Of a stretch of DNA of 20,971 bases, positions 6,412 to 13,953 are shown one piece after another (the first letter of the stretch is position 1; each line of letters opens with the position of its first letter). This stretch comes from GWF2-30-66 sp042576225 (GTDB lineage Bacteria > Babelota > Babeliae > Babelales > Vermiphilaceae), in contig JBHPCA010000024.1 of NCBI GenBank assembly GCA_042576225.1, positions 1 to 20,971 of the forward strand, read 5' to 3'. The translations under genes and the position numbers were made by a program. The notes below the pieces were generated by a model that saw only the letters and a list, made by a program, of their open reading frames with translations, made no database searches and was not told the DNA's origin.

Positions 6412-7605
6412 TTGGGCGTGCTTGATCGATGCAAATTAATAAAAGAGATAAATAGTGTATCTGATAAATTATTTGTAGATTTTACTTATGAGAAGAATAT
6501 TGCAAGGCAAGTGTGGGAAAAAATATCCAAAGATCCAACTTTTAAGTATAAAGTTAAGTCTGTTGATACACACTGGATAATCCCTGAGTGGCAGGGCAAT
6601 CTAGGCGATGTATTTGAAATTGAGCAAAATTTAGATAAATATATAGTTTTATCTGTTGATGGTTCGCAGATATACCCCGATAGACATTCTGGCACAGCGT
6701 GCCATTTGATCAATGTGGGTTATGTCGGGTTAACGTATGGCTTGCCATTTAATGGCGAACCATTAAATGGTGAATTATGTGATGGGGGTCTTGGAAAAAG
6801 GGTTTACTTAAATTCAGAGCCGCATGTGTTTGCAGATTTGGATGCTAGTAGCTTAGGAGACTTGCCTGATAGCCCAACTGAGATTGTGAACTGTCGCAGG
6901 CAGGAGTTTGAGTTAGTGGCAGGATATGATCTTTGCAAAGATTATAAAAAAAAGTTTTTGCAAACCCAAGCTCCCATGGTTTTTCTTTTTGATGGTTCTA
7001 TTATTTTTTGGCATTTGGAATCCAAGGCGACTGAGGTGAAACAGCATTTTCTGGCAAGTTACTTACAAATGATGCACCAGTTTTATCAAGAAAAGATTCT
7101 TATGGCCGGGTATATCAGTTTGACCAAGAGTAAAGAGATAGTTAACTTAATTCGCGTGGCTTTATGTGATTTTGTGATTGAAAATTGTCAGGAATACAAG
7201 ATTGTTGATAGAGTTGTAGATGCGATGATTGCATCGTTTTATTTGCAACCATTTGAGCGCAGCACAATATTTAAAAATAATTCAAAAATCACGAATTACT
7301 ATCCAGAGCATTTAAAGCCACATTTTTTTTACATGCATATTGGCAACGAAATTGTGCGAATAGAGATTCCTGCCTGGGTTGCCCAAGATCAAGAAAAAAT
7401 AGAGATAATCTCTCGCGTTATAGCAGATCAGGCGATTAAGGGAAGGGGATATCCGGTGGCTATTGCAGAGGCTCATGAGCAGGCCGTTGTTAAAGGAGCT
7501 GATCGGGAGTTTTTTTATCATTTGATCAATAAAATTGGCCTGGAGCATAATCGAACTTTGAGAATATCACAAAAGAGTAGGAAGAAATTGGGCATGGGCA
7601 TCTAA
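6412..7605 (+). CDS. NurA-domain nuclease
   Basis: NurA-family protein of 397 aa. Characterised NurA proteins are 5'-3' exonucleases and endonucleases acting with the HerA translocase in DNA end resection. Visible motifs: SVDGSQ with Asp83, RRQE (162-165), FDGSII with Asp194, AGYISLTKSKEIV (232-244), and a C-terminal YPVAIAEAHEQAVVKGADR with His355 and Asp364. These match the RNase H-like active-site pattern of the family. The start is uncertain: TTG 6412 follows GGTGGGGG at 6392-6399, and GTG 6418 is also in frame. No herA is nearby. Residues PFNGEPLNGE are encoded by a perfect DNA hairpin (6745-6770). It lies between the Fe-S scaffold and a secreted unknown in a possible three-gene operon. 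Confidence 0.83.
   Translation: MGVLDRCKLIKEINSVSDKLFVDFTYEKNIARQVWEKISKDPTFKYKVKSVDTHWIIPEWQGNLGDVFEIEQNLDKYIVLSVDGSQIYPDRHSGTACHLINVGYVGLTYGLPFNGEPLNGELCDGGLGKRVYLNSEPHVFADLDASSLGDLPDSPTEIVNCRRQEFELVAGYDLCKDYKKKFLQTQAPMVFLFDGSIIFWHLESKATEVKQHFLASYLQMMHQFYQEKILMAGYISLTKSKEIVNLIRVALCDFVIENCQEYKIVDRVVDAMIASFYLQPFERSTIFKNNSKITNYYPEHLKPHFFYMHIGNEIVRIEIPAWVAQDQEKIEIISRVIADQAIKGRGYPVAIAEAHEQAVVKGADREFFYHLINKIGLEHNRTLRISQKSRKKLGMGI
6745..6770. repeat. Perfect 11-bp inverted repeat with CGAA loop inside the NurA gene
   Basis: CCATTTAATGG (6745-6755), loop CGAA, and its exact reverse complement CCATTAAATGG (6760-6770). Each arm is itself nearly palindromic, so the two arms also read as a 15-bp direct repeat coding for PFNGE and PLNGE. 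Confidence 0.85.
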
Positions 7606-7622
7606 GATGCATGGGCATCTAA
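7593..7622 (+). repeat. 13-bp direct repeat duplicating a stop-codon region
   Basis: CATGGGCATCTAA occurs at 7593-7605 and again at 7610-7622. The first copy holds the last codons and stop of the NurA gene; the second lies in the 42-nt gap before the next gene. It looks like a recent short tandem duplication. Confidence 0.8.
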
Positions 7623-7647
7623 AAACAAAATATCGAGAGGGTTTAAT

Positions 7648-8619
7648 ATGGGAAAGAAAGTTGTCGTGTTATTTGTACTGGGTACTAGTTTTCTCGTGTC
7701 TAGGGCTTTTTTAAAGCCTAGAGATTATGATTTAGAGAAAATGATAAAAGAAACGCAAAAGGATCTGAAATCTAAGCTAAAGTTGGAGCCATATAAACCG
7801 GCAAGAGAAAAGCATAGCCCGCCTAAAGCAAAAATTAAGTATTATGATAAGCATATCGTGACGATATCCAGTGGTTGGGTAAAGGTTAGAAAATTAGATG
7901 TGTCAGAAAAAAGTCTTTTGAAAAAAGATAAAAAATCCCGGTTTTTTAATTTTAATGTTTCCAATTGGGCTAGCCATAAGCCTAATTTTGTTAGCTTACG
8001 AAGAGCATTTGTATTTGTTGATATTGACAAAGGGGTAAAGCCAATAAAGAGCGAGATAGACAGTTTTTTTATTGATAACACGAAAAAAAAGTTTAGCAAG
8101 CTGAGCGACAAAGATTTTAAGGGGATACAAAAAGAGGGTATTGGTGCGATGGGATGGAGATATAAAATTCATCTTCAAGTAAAAGAGGAGTATTTGAATT
8201 CGTTTGTGAAAGATTTTACCAACTTTGTGTTAAAAGACGAGCGTTGCAAGTACATTTTTGAGTTTAAGTATCCACGAAAAGTAGGAGGTATATACAAAGA
8301 GAAAAAGAATGCTATGCCAATGGTTGTGGTATATGTGTCTCTTCTTCCTGGATCTAAAAAAGAAAAAAATAAGATTTTAAAACCAATAGTGGATGCGATA
8401 GTTGAGCGATATGCACATGTTTCAAAAAAAATAGATCTTAAAATTCCTCCAAGATATAGCAGAAAAATAAAAGATTTTATATACATAGCTGGCGGTGATG
8501 GTGACGATAAAAAATATTATCTTTGGCTAATAGAAGAAGACAAGCTTAAAAGAAATCTTATTTATACAAAAGATTATGTATTTTTTAAAGGCTATGAGTT
8601 TGATTACAAGAAAAAATAG
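7648..8619 (+). CDS. Secreted hypothetical protein, possible HopA1-like fold
   Basis: Protein of 323 aa; ATG follows GAGAGG (7635-7640) at 7 nt. Residues 1-20 form a signal peptide (MGKKVVVLFVLGTSFLVSRA). The mature part is Lys-rich and without Cys pairs. I recognise no certain domain. Residues 170-283 run as a strand (RYKIHLQV), a helix, a strand (FEFKYP), a strand (MVVVYVSLL), a helix, then PPRYSRKI and YIAGGDGD. This order resembles my memory of the HopA1-type effector domain (a YLN strand, an FK strand, a D-x2-V-x-Y strand and a late P-x-F/Y segment), but I could not test it, so treat it as a lead only. It is the last gene of the run starting at 5977. Confidence 0.7.
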   Translation: MGKKVVVLFVLGTSFLVSRAFLKPRDYDLEKMIKETQKDLKSKLKLEPYKPAREKHSPPKAKIKYYDKHIVTISSGWVKVRKLDVSEKSLLKKDKKSRFFNFNVSNWASHKPNFVSLRRAFVFVDIDKGVKPIKSEIDSFFIDNTKKKFSKLSDKDFKGIQKEGIGAMGWRYKIHLQVKEEYLNSFVKDFTNFVLKDERCKYIFEFKYPRKVGGIYKEKKNAMPMVVVYVSLLPGSKKEKNKILKPIVDAIVERYAHVSKKIDLKIPPRYSRKIKDFIYIAGGDGDDKKYYLWLIEEDKLKRNLIYTKDYVFFKGYEFDYKKK

Positions 8620-8699
8620 GCTTTTAAATCTTTAATAAAATTCAAAAATATAAACGGGGTTCAAGATAGGGCCTCTTTTTAATAAATATACGCAATCTC

Positions 8700-8729
8700 T
8701 TGTGTTTATCTGTTAAAATATTCTATTAT
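8700..8729 (+). promoter_or_regulatory. Possible promoter for the gene at 8769
   Basis: TTGTGT (8700-8705), an 18-nt spacer and TATTAT (8724-8729), 39 nt before the GTG start and upstream of the AAGGTGAGGGG ribosome-binding site. The match is moderate. Confidence 0.4.
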
Positions 8730-8768
8730 TAAATTAGAGGGCGATGCTTGTTAAGGTGAGGGGGTGCT

Positions 8769-10133
8769 GTGAGGGAAGATTTTTTTCAGACAAGAAATTT
8801 GCTGCTTTTTGTATGCATAGCGAGCTCTGCGTTTTTTTTGTTTATTGCAGGCAAAGAGATAAAGATTAACGAAAATATTCGAGAAGCTTTGAAAAAGATT
8901 ACGGTTAATGACAAGAGAGGTGAGCCTTACAAATTACCCAAAGAAGATATGACCTGCTTGATTAGTAATTTGTTTAAGAAAGAAACTACTTCCCGCTGCA
9001 AGCAGCGGGGTATCTTGAAATCGGTTAGATCCGCCGTCGCTAAAGCTATGGCGGACGCTACGCCTTTCATCCCCGCATCTCTGATGCTGGGAATTCAGGC
9101 GAAGCGAAAGAAAGTGAGTTATGTAAGTACATTTTCTCGTGTTCCCAAAAGGGTTGCTGCACATATCTGTAAAGAGTATTTCAAGTGCAAAGTTGCGTGT
9201 AAAAATAAATCGGGTGTCCTGCGTAAATTTGGTTGGTGTACGTGTGTAAAAGCAAGAGCTTGTACTAGGCTGTATGCTATTTTGCACATGCTTAATATAA
9301 TCTCTTGCAAAGATAAACAAAAAGAGTTGGTATACGTTTCTTTTGGCTCAGGAAGACTTTTACAAGATTATTTGACCATAAAGGGGTTGATAAAGGTTGG
9401 CTTTAAAAAAATACATATAAATTTAATCGATATTGGATATGGGAATAAAGAAGGTTTAGGCATAGATTGTTTTTTTAATACGCACTATAAATTAAAAGAG
9501 GATAAAACTGAGAGTGGGGTTAGAAAAGAAAAAGAGGCGTTACGTTCATTTTGTGAGGTCATGAGAAAATATAAAAATATTATAGCTATAAATTCGTATA
9601 CGACTTATTTTGATTTTCTAAAAAAATGGGATAAAAAGTCGGTGGATATTCTTCTTTTAGTTGATCCTGCTACAATAGCTGCAGAATTGCTTGCGGCAAA
9701 AAATCCCAAATATGCCAATCACATACAAATAAAAAATTGTAATAGTGCAAGTCGAGGTGATATTGTACGTGACATTATATGCTTATTACCCTATAGAGGC
9801 AAGCCCAAGATATTTTATAAAGGGAGCTTAGAAGGCGATATAAAAGCGTATCTTGCATCCGGGATTAATCTTTATGAAAACTATAAAGACAGAAAAAATT
9901 TTGTATGCTTTTTAAAACTATTTTTTCCAGATAAAAAAACAGCTGGAGATTTTAAAATAAAAACCAATATAAGCCAAAGCCAGAGTCAGCGATATTCTTT
10001 TTATGAACTTATTAAATCAACAAAGTCAAAAAAAGCTTTAATTTACCAGGTAGATAAAAATAAAATATTTAAGGGGCCTCTAAATCTTTTGGTTGATGAG
10101 TATGCCCAAATGGGTTATAAAATATTAAAATAA
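8769..10133 (+). CDS. Membrane-anchored hypothetical protein with Rossmann-like segment and in-frame palindromic element
   Basis: Hypothetical protein of 454 aa from GTG 8769, which follows AAGGTGAGGGG (8753-8763). Residues 10-28 are hydrophobic, a signal anchor. Residues 75-113 are encoded by a GC-rich palindromic element that looks inserted. Next comes a Cys-rich part with Cys134, 140, 144, 157, 159, 165 and 180, spaced like a possible metal site. Residues 187-224 (YVSFGSGRLLQD then INLIDIGYG) look like the first two strands of a Rossmann fold with a glycine loop and an acidic strand end, similar to SAM-dependent methyltransferases; a further strand, DILLLVDPAT, is at 293-302. No catalytic motif proves methyl transfer. 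The stop abuts the stop of dnaJ with no gap. Confidence 0.75.
   Translation: MREDFFQTRNLLLFVCIASSAFFLFIAGKEIKINENIREALKKITVNDKRGEPYKLPKEDMTCLISNLFKKETTSRCKQRGILKSVRSAVAKAMADATPFIPASLMLGIQAKRKKVSYVSTFSRVPKRVAAHICKEYFKCKVACKNKSGVLRKFGWCTCVKARACTRLYAILHMLNIISCKDKQKELVYVSFGSGRLLQDYLTIKGLIKVGFKKIHINLIDIGYGNKEGLGIDCFFNTHYKLKEDKTESGVRKEKEALRSFCEVMRKYKNIIAINSYTTYFDFLKKWDKKSVDILLLVDPATIAAELLAAKNPKYANHIQIKNCNSASRGDIVRDIICLLPYRGKPKIFYKGSLEGDIKAYLASGINLYENYKDRKNFVCFLKLFFPDKKTAGDFKIKTNISQSQSQRYSFYELIKSTKSKKALIYQVDKNKIFKGPLNLLVDEYAQMGYKILK
8991..9107. repeat. Palindromic element (copy A) inserted in frame in a coding sequence
   Basis: A distinctly GC-rich block in an AT-rich gene with three successive stem-loops: CCCGCTGC/GCAGCGGG (8992-8999 with 9002-9009); TCCGCC/GGCGGA (9030-9035 with 9050-9055) with inner GC/GC pairs; and a long arm GCTACGCCT/AGGCGAAGC (9057-9065 with 9097-9105, one mismatch) enclosing CCC-GCATC/GATGC-t-GGG (9072-9079 with 9083-9091). 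The middle hairpin shares CGCCGTCGC...GCTATGGCG with copy B at 18429-18456. The reading frame stays open through it. It behaves like palindromic elements known from Rickettsia genes (RPE). Exact ends are estimated. Confidence 0.75.
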
Positions 10134-11267
10134 TTATCCCAAAAATTTTTTGAAAAAGCCGGCGATGCCGCCACCGTCTTCAGGGGGTGTGTCGCCGATA
10201 AGTTTAGTATACGCTTTAAGCTTAGATTGCGCCTCTTTATCAAGTTTTTTTGGAATATGACATTGAGTTATCACAACTAAATTGCCGCGTCCTCTGCCTC
10301 TTAATTTTTCAAAGCCCTTGCCTGGAATAATTAATTTCTCGCCTACAGGGCAGCCTTTTGGGATTTTGAGACTTACCTTGTTCCCGTCTATGTTTTCGAT
10401 CTCAATTTGAGCACCGAAAACCAATTGTGGGTAGGTTAGTGTGACCTGTACTTCCAAATTATCTTCCACTCGATAAAACTTTTTATCAGGCATTATGTTT
10501 ACTTGAATAAAGAGATCGCCTGACGGGCCGCCATAAACGCCCGCATCACCTTTGCCAGAAATTCTGAGTTCAGCGCCATTAAATATCCCTTTGGGAATAT
10601 TAACGGTAAATTTATCATATTTTTGAGTTCTTGATTGTCCTGAACAAGATGGGCATGGATCTGGAATTATGTATCCCTCACCTCGGCATGATCCGCAGGC
10701 ATGAGAATACATGAAAAATCCTTGGCGTGTACTTATTTGCCCGGTTCCATTACAGGTGCTGCATGATTGCGCAGCAGTTCCTGTTTTGGTCCCTTTTGCT
10801 CCACAAGTTTCGCATTTGAAAAATCTATAATACTTAATTTCTTGCTTTGTGCCGGTAAAAGCCTCTTTGAGCGTAATACTTATACTTTTATGCAGATCAT
10901 GGCCTCGCCTTGCCTGAGGGCCGCCTTTTGCTTTGGCTCGTTGATGTCCGGTACCAAAAATATCACCGAAAATATCCCCAAATGCAGAGAATATATCGTC
11001 CATATTCATGCCACCAGGTCCACCTGCGCCCATTCCCATTCCTTCAACACCAGAATGGCCAAATTGATCGTATTGCTTACGTTTTTGCTTATCAGAAAGT
11101 ACCTCATAAGCCTGTGCAGCCTCTTTGAATTTATCTTCAGCCTCTTTATTGTCAGGATTCCTATCTGGATGGTACTTTAGCGCAAGTTTTCTATATGCTT
11201 TTTTAATTTCATCTTGAGAAGCCGCTTTTTTGACCCCCAAAACCTCATAATAATCTTTTTTACTCAT
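10134..11267 (-). CDS. dnaJ: Chaperone DnaJ (Hsp40)
   Basis: Cytoplasmic co-chaperone of 377 aa that delivers unfolded proteins to DnaK and stimulates its ATPase. Start chosen at the ATG giving MSKKDYYEVLG, the usual DnaJ beginning; an upstream in-frame TTG at 11300 adds 11 basic residues not typical of the family. J domain with HPD at residues 33-35; Gly/Phe-rich linker (about 76-115, including repeated FGDIFG); four zinc motifs at Cys152/155, 169/172, 191/194 and 205/208; then the two substrate-binding beta domains. The fourth zinc repeat reads CPSCSGQS, with Ser in place of the last Gly. No CIRCE element and no dnaK or grpE nearby. The 3' end abuts the convergent gene. Confidence 0.97.
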   Translation of the reverse strand: MSKKDYYEVLGVKKAASQDEIKKAYRKLALKYHPDRNPDNKEAEDKFKEAAQAYEVLSDKQKRKQYDQFGHSGVEGMGMGAGGPGGMNMDDIFSAFGDIFGDIFGTGHQRAKAKGGPQARRGHDLHKSISITLKEAFTGTKQEIKYYRFFKCETCGAKGTKTGTAAQSCSTCNGTGQISTRQGFFMYSHACGSCRGEGYIIPDPCPSCSGQSRTQKYDKFTVNIPKGIFNGAELRISGKGDAGVYGGPSGDLFIQVNIMPDKKFYRVEDNLEVQVTLTYPQLVFGAQIEIENIDGNKVSLKIPKGCPVGEKLIIPGKGFEKLRGRGRGNLVVITQCHIPKKLDKEAQSKLKAYTKLIGDTPPEDGGGIAGFFKKFLG

Positions 11268-11318
11268 ATATTTTTTCTTTTTTTTAATTACGTGTCCCAA
11301 TTTCCCACATATACTCTT

Positions 11319-11327
11319 AATATAGCA
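11319..11327 (-). promoter_or_regulatory. Extended -10 of probable dnaJ promoter
   Basis: Minus strand TGC-TATATT (plus 11319-11327) is an extended -10 about 50 nt upstream of the dnaJ ATG; the -35 region (TAGCAT) is poor. Confidence 0.45.
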
Positions 11328-11368
11328 TAAAATGGGTAACTATGCTAGGTGGGATAAGAGAAAAAAGG

Positions 11369-12262
11369 CTAAATCTCCAGGCTTTGATACTTCGAGCAAT
11401 CTGCACTGGAGTGTTTGATGTCGCCTGTGCGGGCAGGTTTAAACTGCATCTCTTTATTATATTTTGGGAAATCTTTTTTCAGCAGCGCGACAAGCTCAAG
11501 TAAACTTATGCTTTTTCCTGTGCCGATATTAAAGGCTTGGCCGTTCATAAATTTACTTTCCAGCATTGCCACTGTTAGGTTTGCCTCTACAACATCTTGG
11601 ACCGGAATAAAGTCACGTGTTTGCAGGCCGTCACCAAATATGGTAACCGGTTTATTTTTGCCCATTAAATCAGTGAATTTTGCGACAACTGCCCCGTAGG
11701 CGCCATTAGGGTTTTGGCGCTGGCCAAATACGTTAAAATACCTCAAGGTAATAGTTTTTAGGCCAAAATTATTTGCAAACTGTTTGCAATAATATTCGCC
11801 CATTAATTTGGTTGTGCCATAAGGTGATTGTGGATTTGGGGTCATGTTTTCTTTGCAAACCAATTCAGTTGGGCCATAAATAGCAGCTGAAGATGAAAAT
11901 ACAAGTTTTTTTACGCCATTTATGCGCGCAGCTTGCAAAATATTAAACGTTCCGTCGACGTTTACTTGGTGGCATAGTGTTGGATTTTCCATAGATTCAG
12001 GAACAGAAATAAATGCTGCAAGATGAAAAATAACAGCCTGGTTTTTAGTTGCCTTCAGGCATGCGTCCATGTTTACTATGCTTTTGCAAATAAATTTAAT
12101 CTTTCCCTTTAAGTTTTTAAGATTTTGTATATTGCCTGAGGAAAGATCATCGATAATTGTAACTTTTGCTCCAAGTGTTACAAGTTTTTCTACTATGTGA
12201 GAACCAATAAATCCTGCACCTCCGGTGACCAGTACTGGTAAGTCTTTGTAAAACGTTTTCAT
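11369..12262 (-). CDS. GalE-type NAD-dependent epimerase/dehydratase, C-terminally short
   Basis: Extended short-chain dehydrogenase related to UDP-glucose/UDP-GlcNAc 4-epimerases, 297 aa. Start at the ATG (first base 12262) preceded by GGGAGA (plus 12272-12277). A longer frame opens at 12382 with a hydrophobic leader, but it would overlap the upstream gene by 71 nt and has no good ribosome-binding site. Visible: TGGAGFIGSH (13-22), Asp38-Asp39 ending the second strand as in NAD-binding members, Ser123-Ser125, Tyr148-GTT-Lys152 catalytic pair, GDG-x2-TRDF and the final R-x-GD-x3-S motif (278-285). The protein then stops at SADCSKYQSLEI, where family members usually run about 25-30 residues further. 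The last substrate-binding motif is kept, so it may still work. Downstream of the mutase-like gene, likely one operon. Confidence 0.85.
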   Translation of the reverse strand: MKTFYKDLPVLVTGGAGFIGSHIVEKLVTLGAKVTIIDDLSSGNIQNLKNLKGKIKFICKSIVNMDACLKATKNQAVIFHLAAFISVPESMENPTLCHQVNVDGTFNILQAARINGVKKLVFSSSAAIYGPTELVCKENMTPNPQSPYGTTKLMGEYYCKQFANNFGLKTITLRYFNVFGQRQNPNGAYGAVVAKFTDLMGKNKPVTIFGDGLQTRDFIPVQDVVEANLTVAMLESKFMNGQAFNIGTGKSISLLELVALLKKDFPKYNKEMQFKPARTGDIKHSSADCSKYQSLEI

Positions 12263-12311
12263 TTTTTGCAATCTCCCGCTTTTTATTTGTGTATTTATTT
12301 TCATTGTTTGA

Positions 12312-13787
12312 CTAACTTGGCTTATCAAAAAAATAAGCGTTATTATGGTGATTTTTGTTTTTTTTGTAATTTTCCAGTTCACTCTTATGCCCTTCGCTTG
12401 TATCAGAAATTAATTTATTCGCTATTTTTTGTCCGTCCAAGATTGCCTCTTGCATGCTTGCATATTTCCACTCACCATATCTGCCTACTGAATGAATATT
12501 GTATTGATTTAGTATTTTGTGTATGTGCGGGAGATTTTTATCTCTCCAAAAATCATAAATGACGTAGGCGTGTGGGATATGTATTATTTTTTGTGTCAAG
12601 ATATCGTTGTCGCTTATCTTGAGAACTTTTTTTGCTTCTTTTAAGCAAAAATCTAATTTATTTGCAATATATTGTTTTGATTTTTTCAAACAGGAGAATT
12701 CTCCGTATAAAGCGCTGCAGCCTTTAGGTGCCATAGCGCGAGAAAAATTGTGATAAAAGCCTGTTCTATAAAACGGGTATTTCTTTTCAGGGTAATAAAT
12801 CCAATGTTTGTCGTATGTGTTTGGTGAAAAAATACCCAAGTTAAAATTAATAACCTGGTTGCATAATAGTTTTTTGTTCTGTTTTTTCAGTGATATAGCA
12901 GCAGGTTCTTTTATATTTTTTAATAAAGTGTCTAATGGGATAGTGTTTATCAAAATATCAAATTGTTCTGTGTGATAACTGTGTTTTGGATGTTTGTTTT
13001 TGTGAGTATCTTGAAAAATAACCACTTTTTCTTTTAAGTCTATGGTTTTGGCGCAAAAATTTGTGTGTATAGGATTTTGTATTTGTTGCGAAAATTTTTT
13101 AACCCAGTCATAAATGCCTCCGGATTTGGGATAAAAAAACTGTTTATTGTATCCTATAGTATATTTATTTTGCTCAAGAGCACCACAAATTACTTGCCTA
13201 AGAGATGTTTTTGGAACAAACCTGTTCGTCCAAGTGCTTGACAATTTTCTTACGTTATGGCTGAAAATTTTTTGTTGGTAAGGAAAAAAGAAATGCTTAC
13301 CAAACCCGGCCCCAAAATTTTTAAGTACCCAGTGATAATATGAGTTGTTATGTGGGGGGTAGTGGGAATTATTGTGTGAATTGTTAGGTGCATGAGGTTC
13401 TTCTGTTTTTTTAGTGCGATTTTTTTTGCGATTTATAAATCCGGTTATACAATCAAGTATAACTTCTTTGGGCAGGCCGTATAAGTTTGTTTGGTACGGA
13501 TAGGGGGTGTATCTATCGTGCGAATAAATAAAAGATTTTCTTGTAATATTATTTAAATTATTAAAACCTACGGTGTTTTTTATAATATTTTTAAAATAAT
13601 CATTGTTTATGTGCAGAAGGTGTCCGGTATAGTCAAATGTGAACCCGTCCTGGTATACAGATCTGCATAAACCTCCAATTTGGGATTCTTTTTCAAATAT
13701 TTTGTAATCATAAAAGCCGAGTTGTTCAAGATGGTATGCGGTCGATAGTCCGGTGAGGCCTGCGCCGAGTATTATAATTTTTGCCAT
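12312..13787 (-). CDS. FAD-dependent oxidoreductase related to UDP-galactopyranose mutase / protoporphyrinogen oxidase
   Basis: Flavoprotein of 491 aa. The N-terminus carries the dinucleotide-binding motif (ILGAGLTGLS, residues 6-15), the Glu32 end of the second strand, and IGGLCRS (37-43) for FAD. The C-terminal motif SVGRYGEWKYASM (433-445), followed by an ILDG-x2-IA helix, is the flavin-contact signature seen in UDP-galactopyranose mutase-like amine oxidases. Its partner downstream is a GalE-type epimerase, which supports a sugar-nucleotide or glycan role; other flavin oxidases of this superfamily remain possible. A His/Asn/Pro-rich low-complexity insert (about 128-151) interrupts the domain. 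The C-terminal tail is also Asn/His/Lys-rich. The ATG follows AAAGGGG at about 13 nt. Confidence 0.8.
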   Translation of the reverse strand: MAKIIILGAGLTGLSTAYHLEQLGFYDYKIFEKESQIGGLCRSVYQDGFTFDYTGHLLHINNDYFKNIIKNTVGFNNLNNITRKSFIYSHDRYTPYPYQTNLYGLPKEVILDCITGFINRKKNRTKKTEEPHAPNNSHNNSHYPPHNNSYYHWVLKNFGAGFGKHFFFPYQQKIFSHNVRKLSSTWTNRFVPKTSLRQVICGALEQNKYTIGYNKQFFYPKSGGIYDWVKKFSQQIQNPIHTNFCAKTIDLKEKVVIFQDTHKNKHPKHSYHTEQFDILINTIPLDTLLKNIKEPAAISLKKQNKKLLCNQVINFNLGIFSPNTYDKHWIYYPEKKYPFYRTGFYHNFSRAMAPKGCSALYGEFSCLKKSKQYIANKLDFCLKEAKKVLKISDNDILTQKIIHIPHAYVIYDFWRDKNLPHIHKILNQYNIHSVGRYGEWKYASMQEAILDGQKIANKLISDTSEGHKSELENYKKNKNHHNNAYFFDKPS

Positions 13788-13830
13788 GAATTTTCTAAAC
13801 CCCTTTAATTATTGACTACTCTTTTTTTGC

Positions 13831-13860
13831 TTTATAATTTCGCTTCATATTTTTTGTCCA
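13831..13860 (-). promoter_or_regulatory. Promoter of the flavoprotein-epimerase operon
   Basis: Minus strand TGGACA (plus 13855-13860), 18-nt spacer, TATAAA (plus 13831-13836). It lies about 45 nt upstream of the flavoprotein start codon, back to back with the thyX promoter. Confidence 0.55.
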
Positions 13861-13921
13861 GTAAGTTATAAAAATAAAAGAAAAAAAAGTCTAGTATTTT
13901 TAATATATTAACGCGAACTCG

Positions 13922-13930
13922 TGTTATATT
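13922..13930 (+). promoter_or_regulatory. Extended -10 of probable thyX promoter
   Basis: TGT-TATATT at 13922-13930, 23 nt before the thyX ATG, so a very short leader. No convincing -35. Confidence 0.4.
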
Positions 13931-13953
13931 ATGCTCGAAAGATTTAAATAGTT

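Noticed and set aside
12263..12382. N-terminal extension of the epimerase with a signal-like hydrophobic segment
   Set aside because: It overlaps the upstream flavoprotein gene by 71 nt and lacks a ribosome-binding site, while ATG 12262 has GGGAGA at good distance and starts right before the NAD-binding motif.
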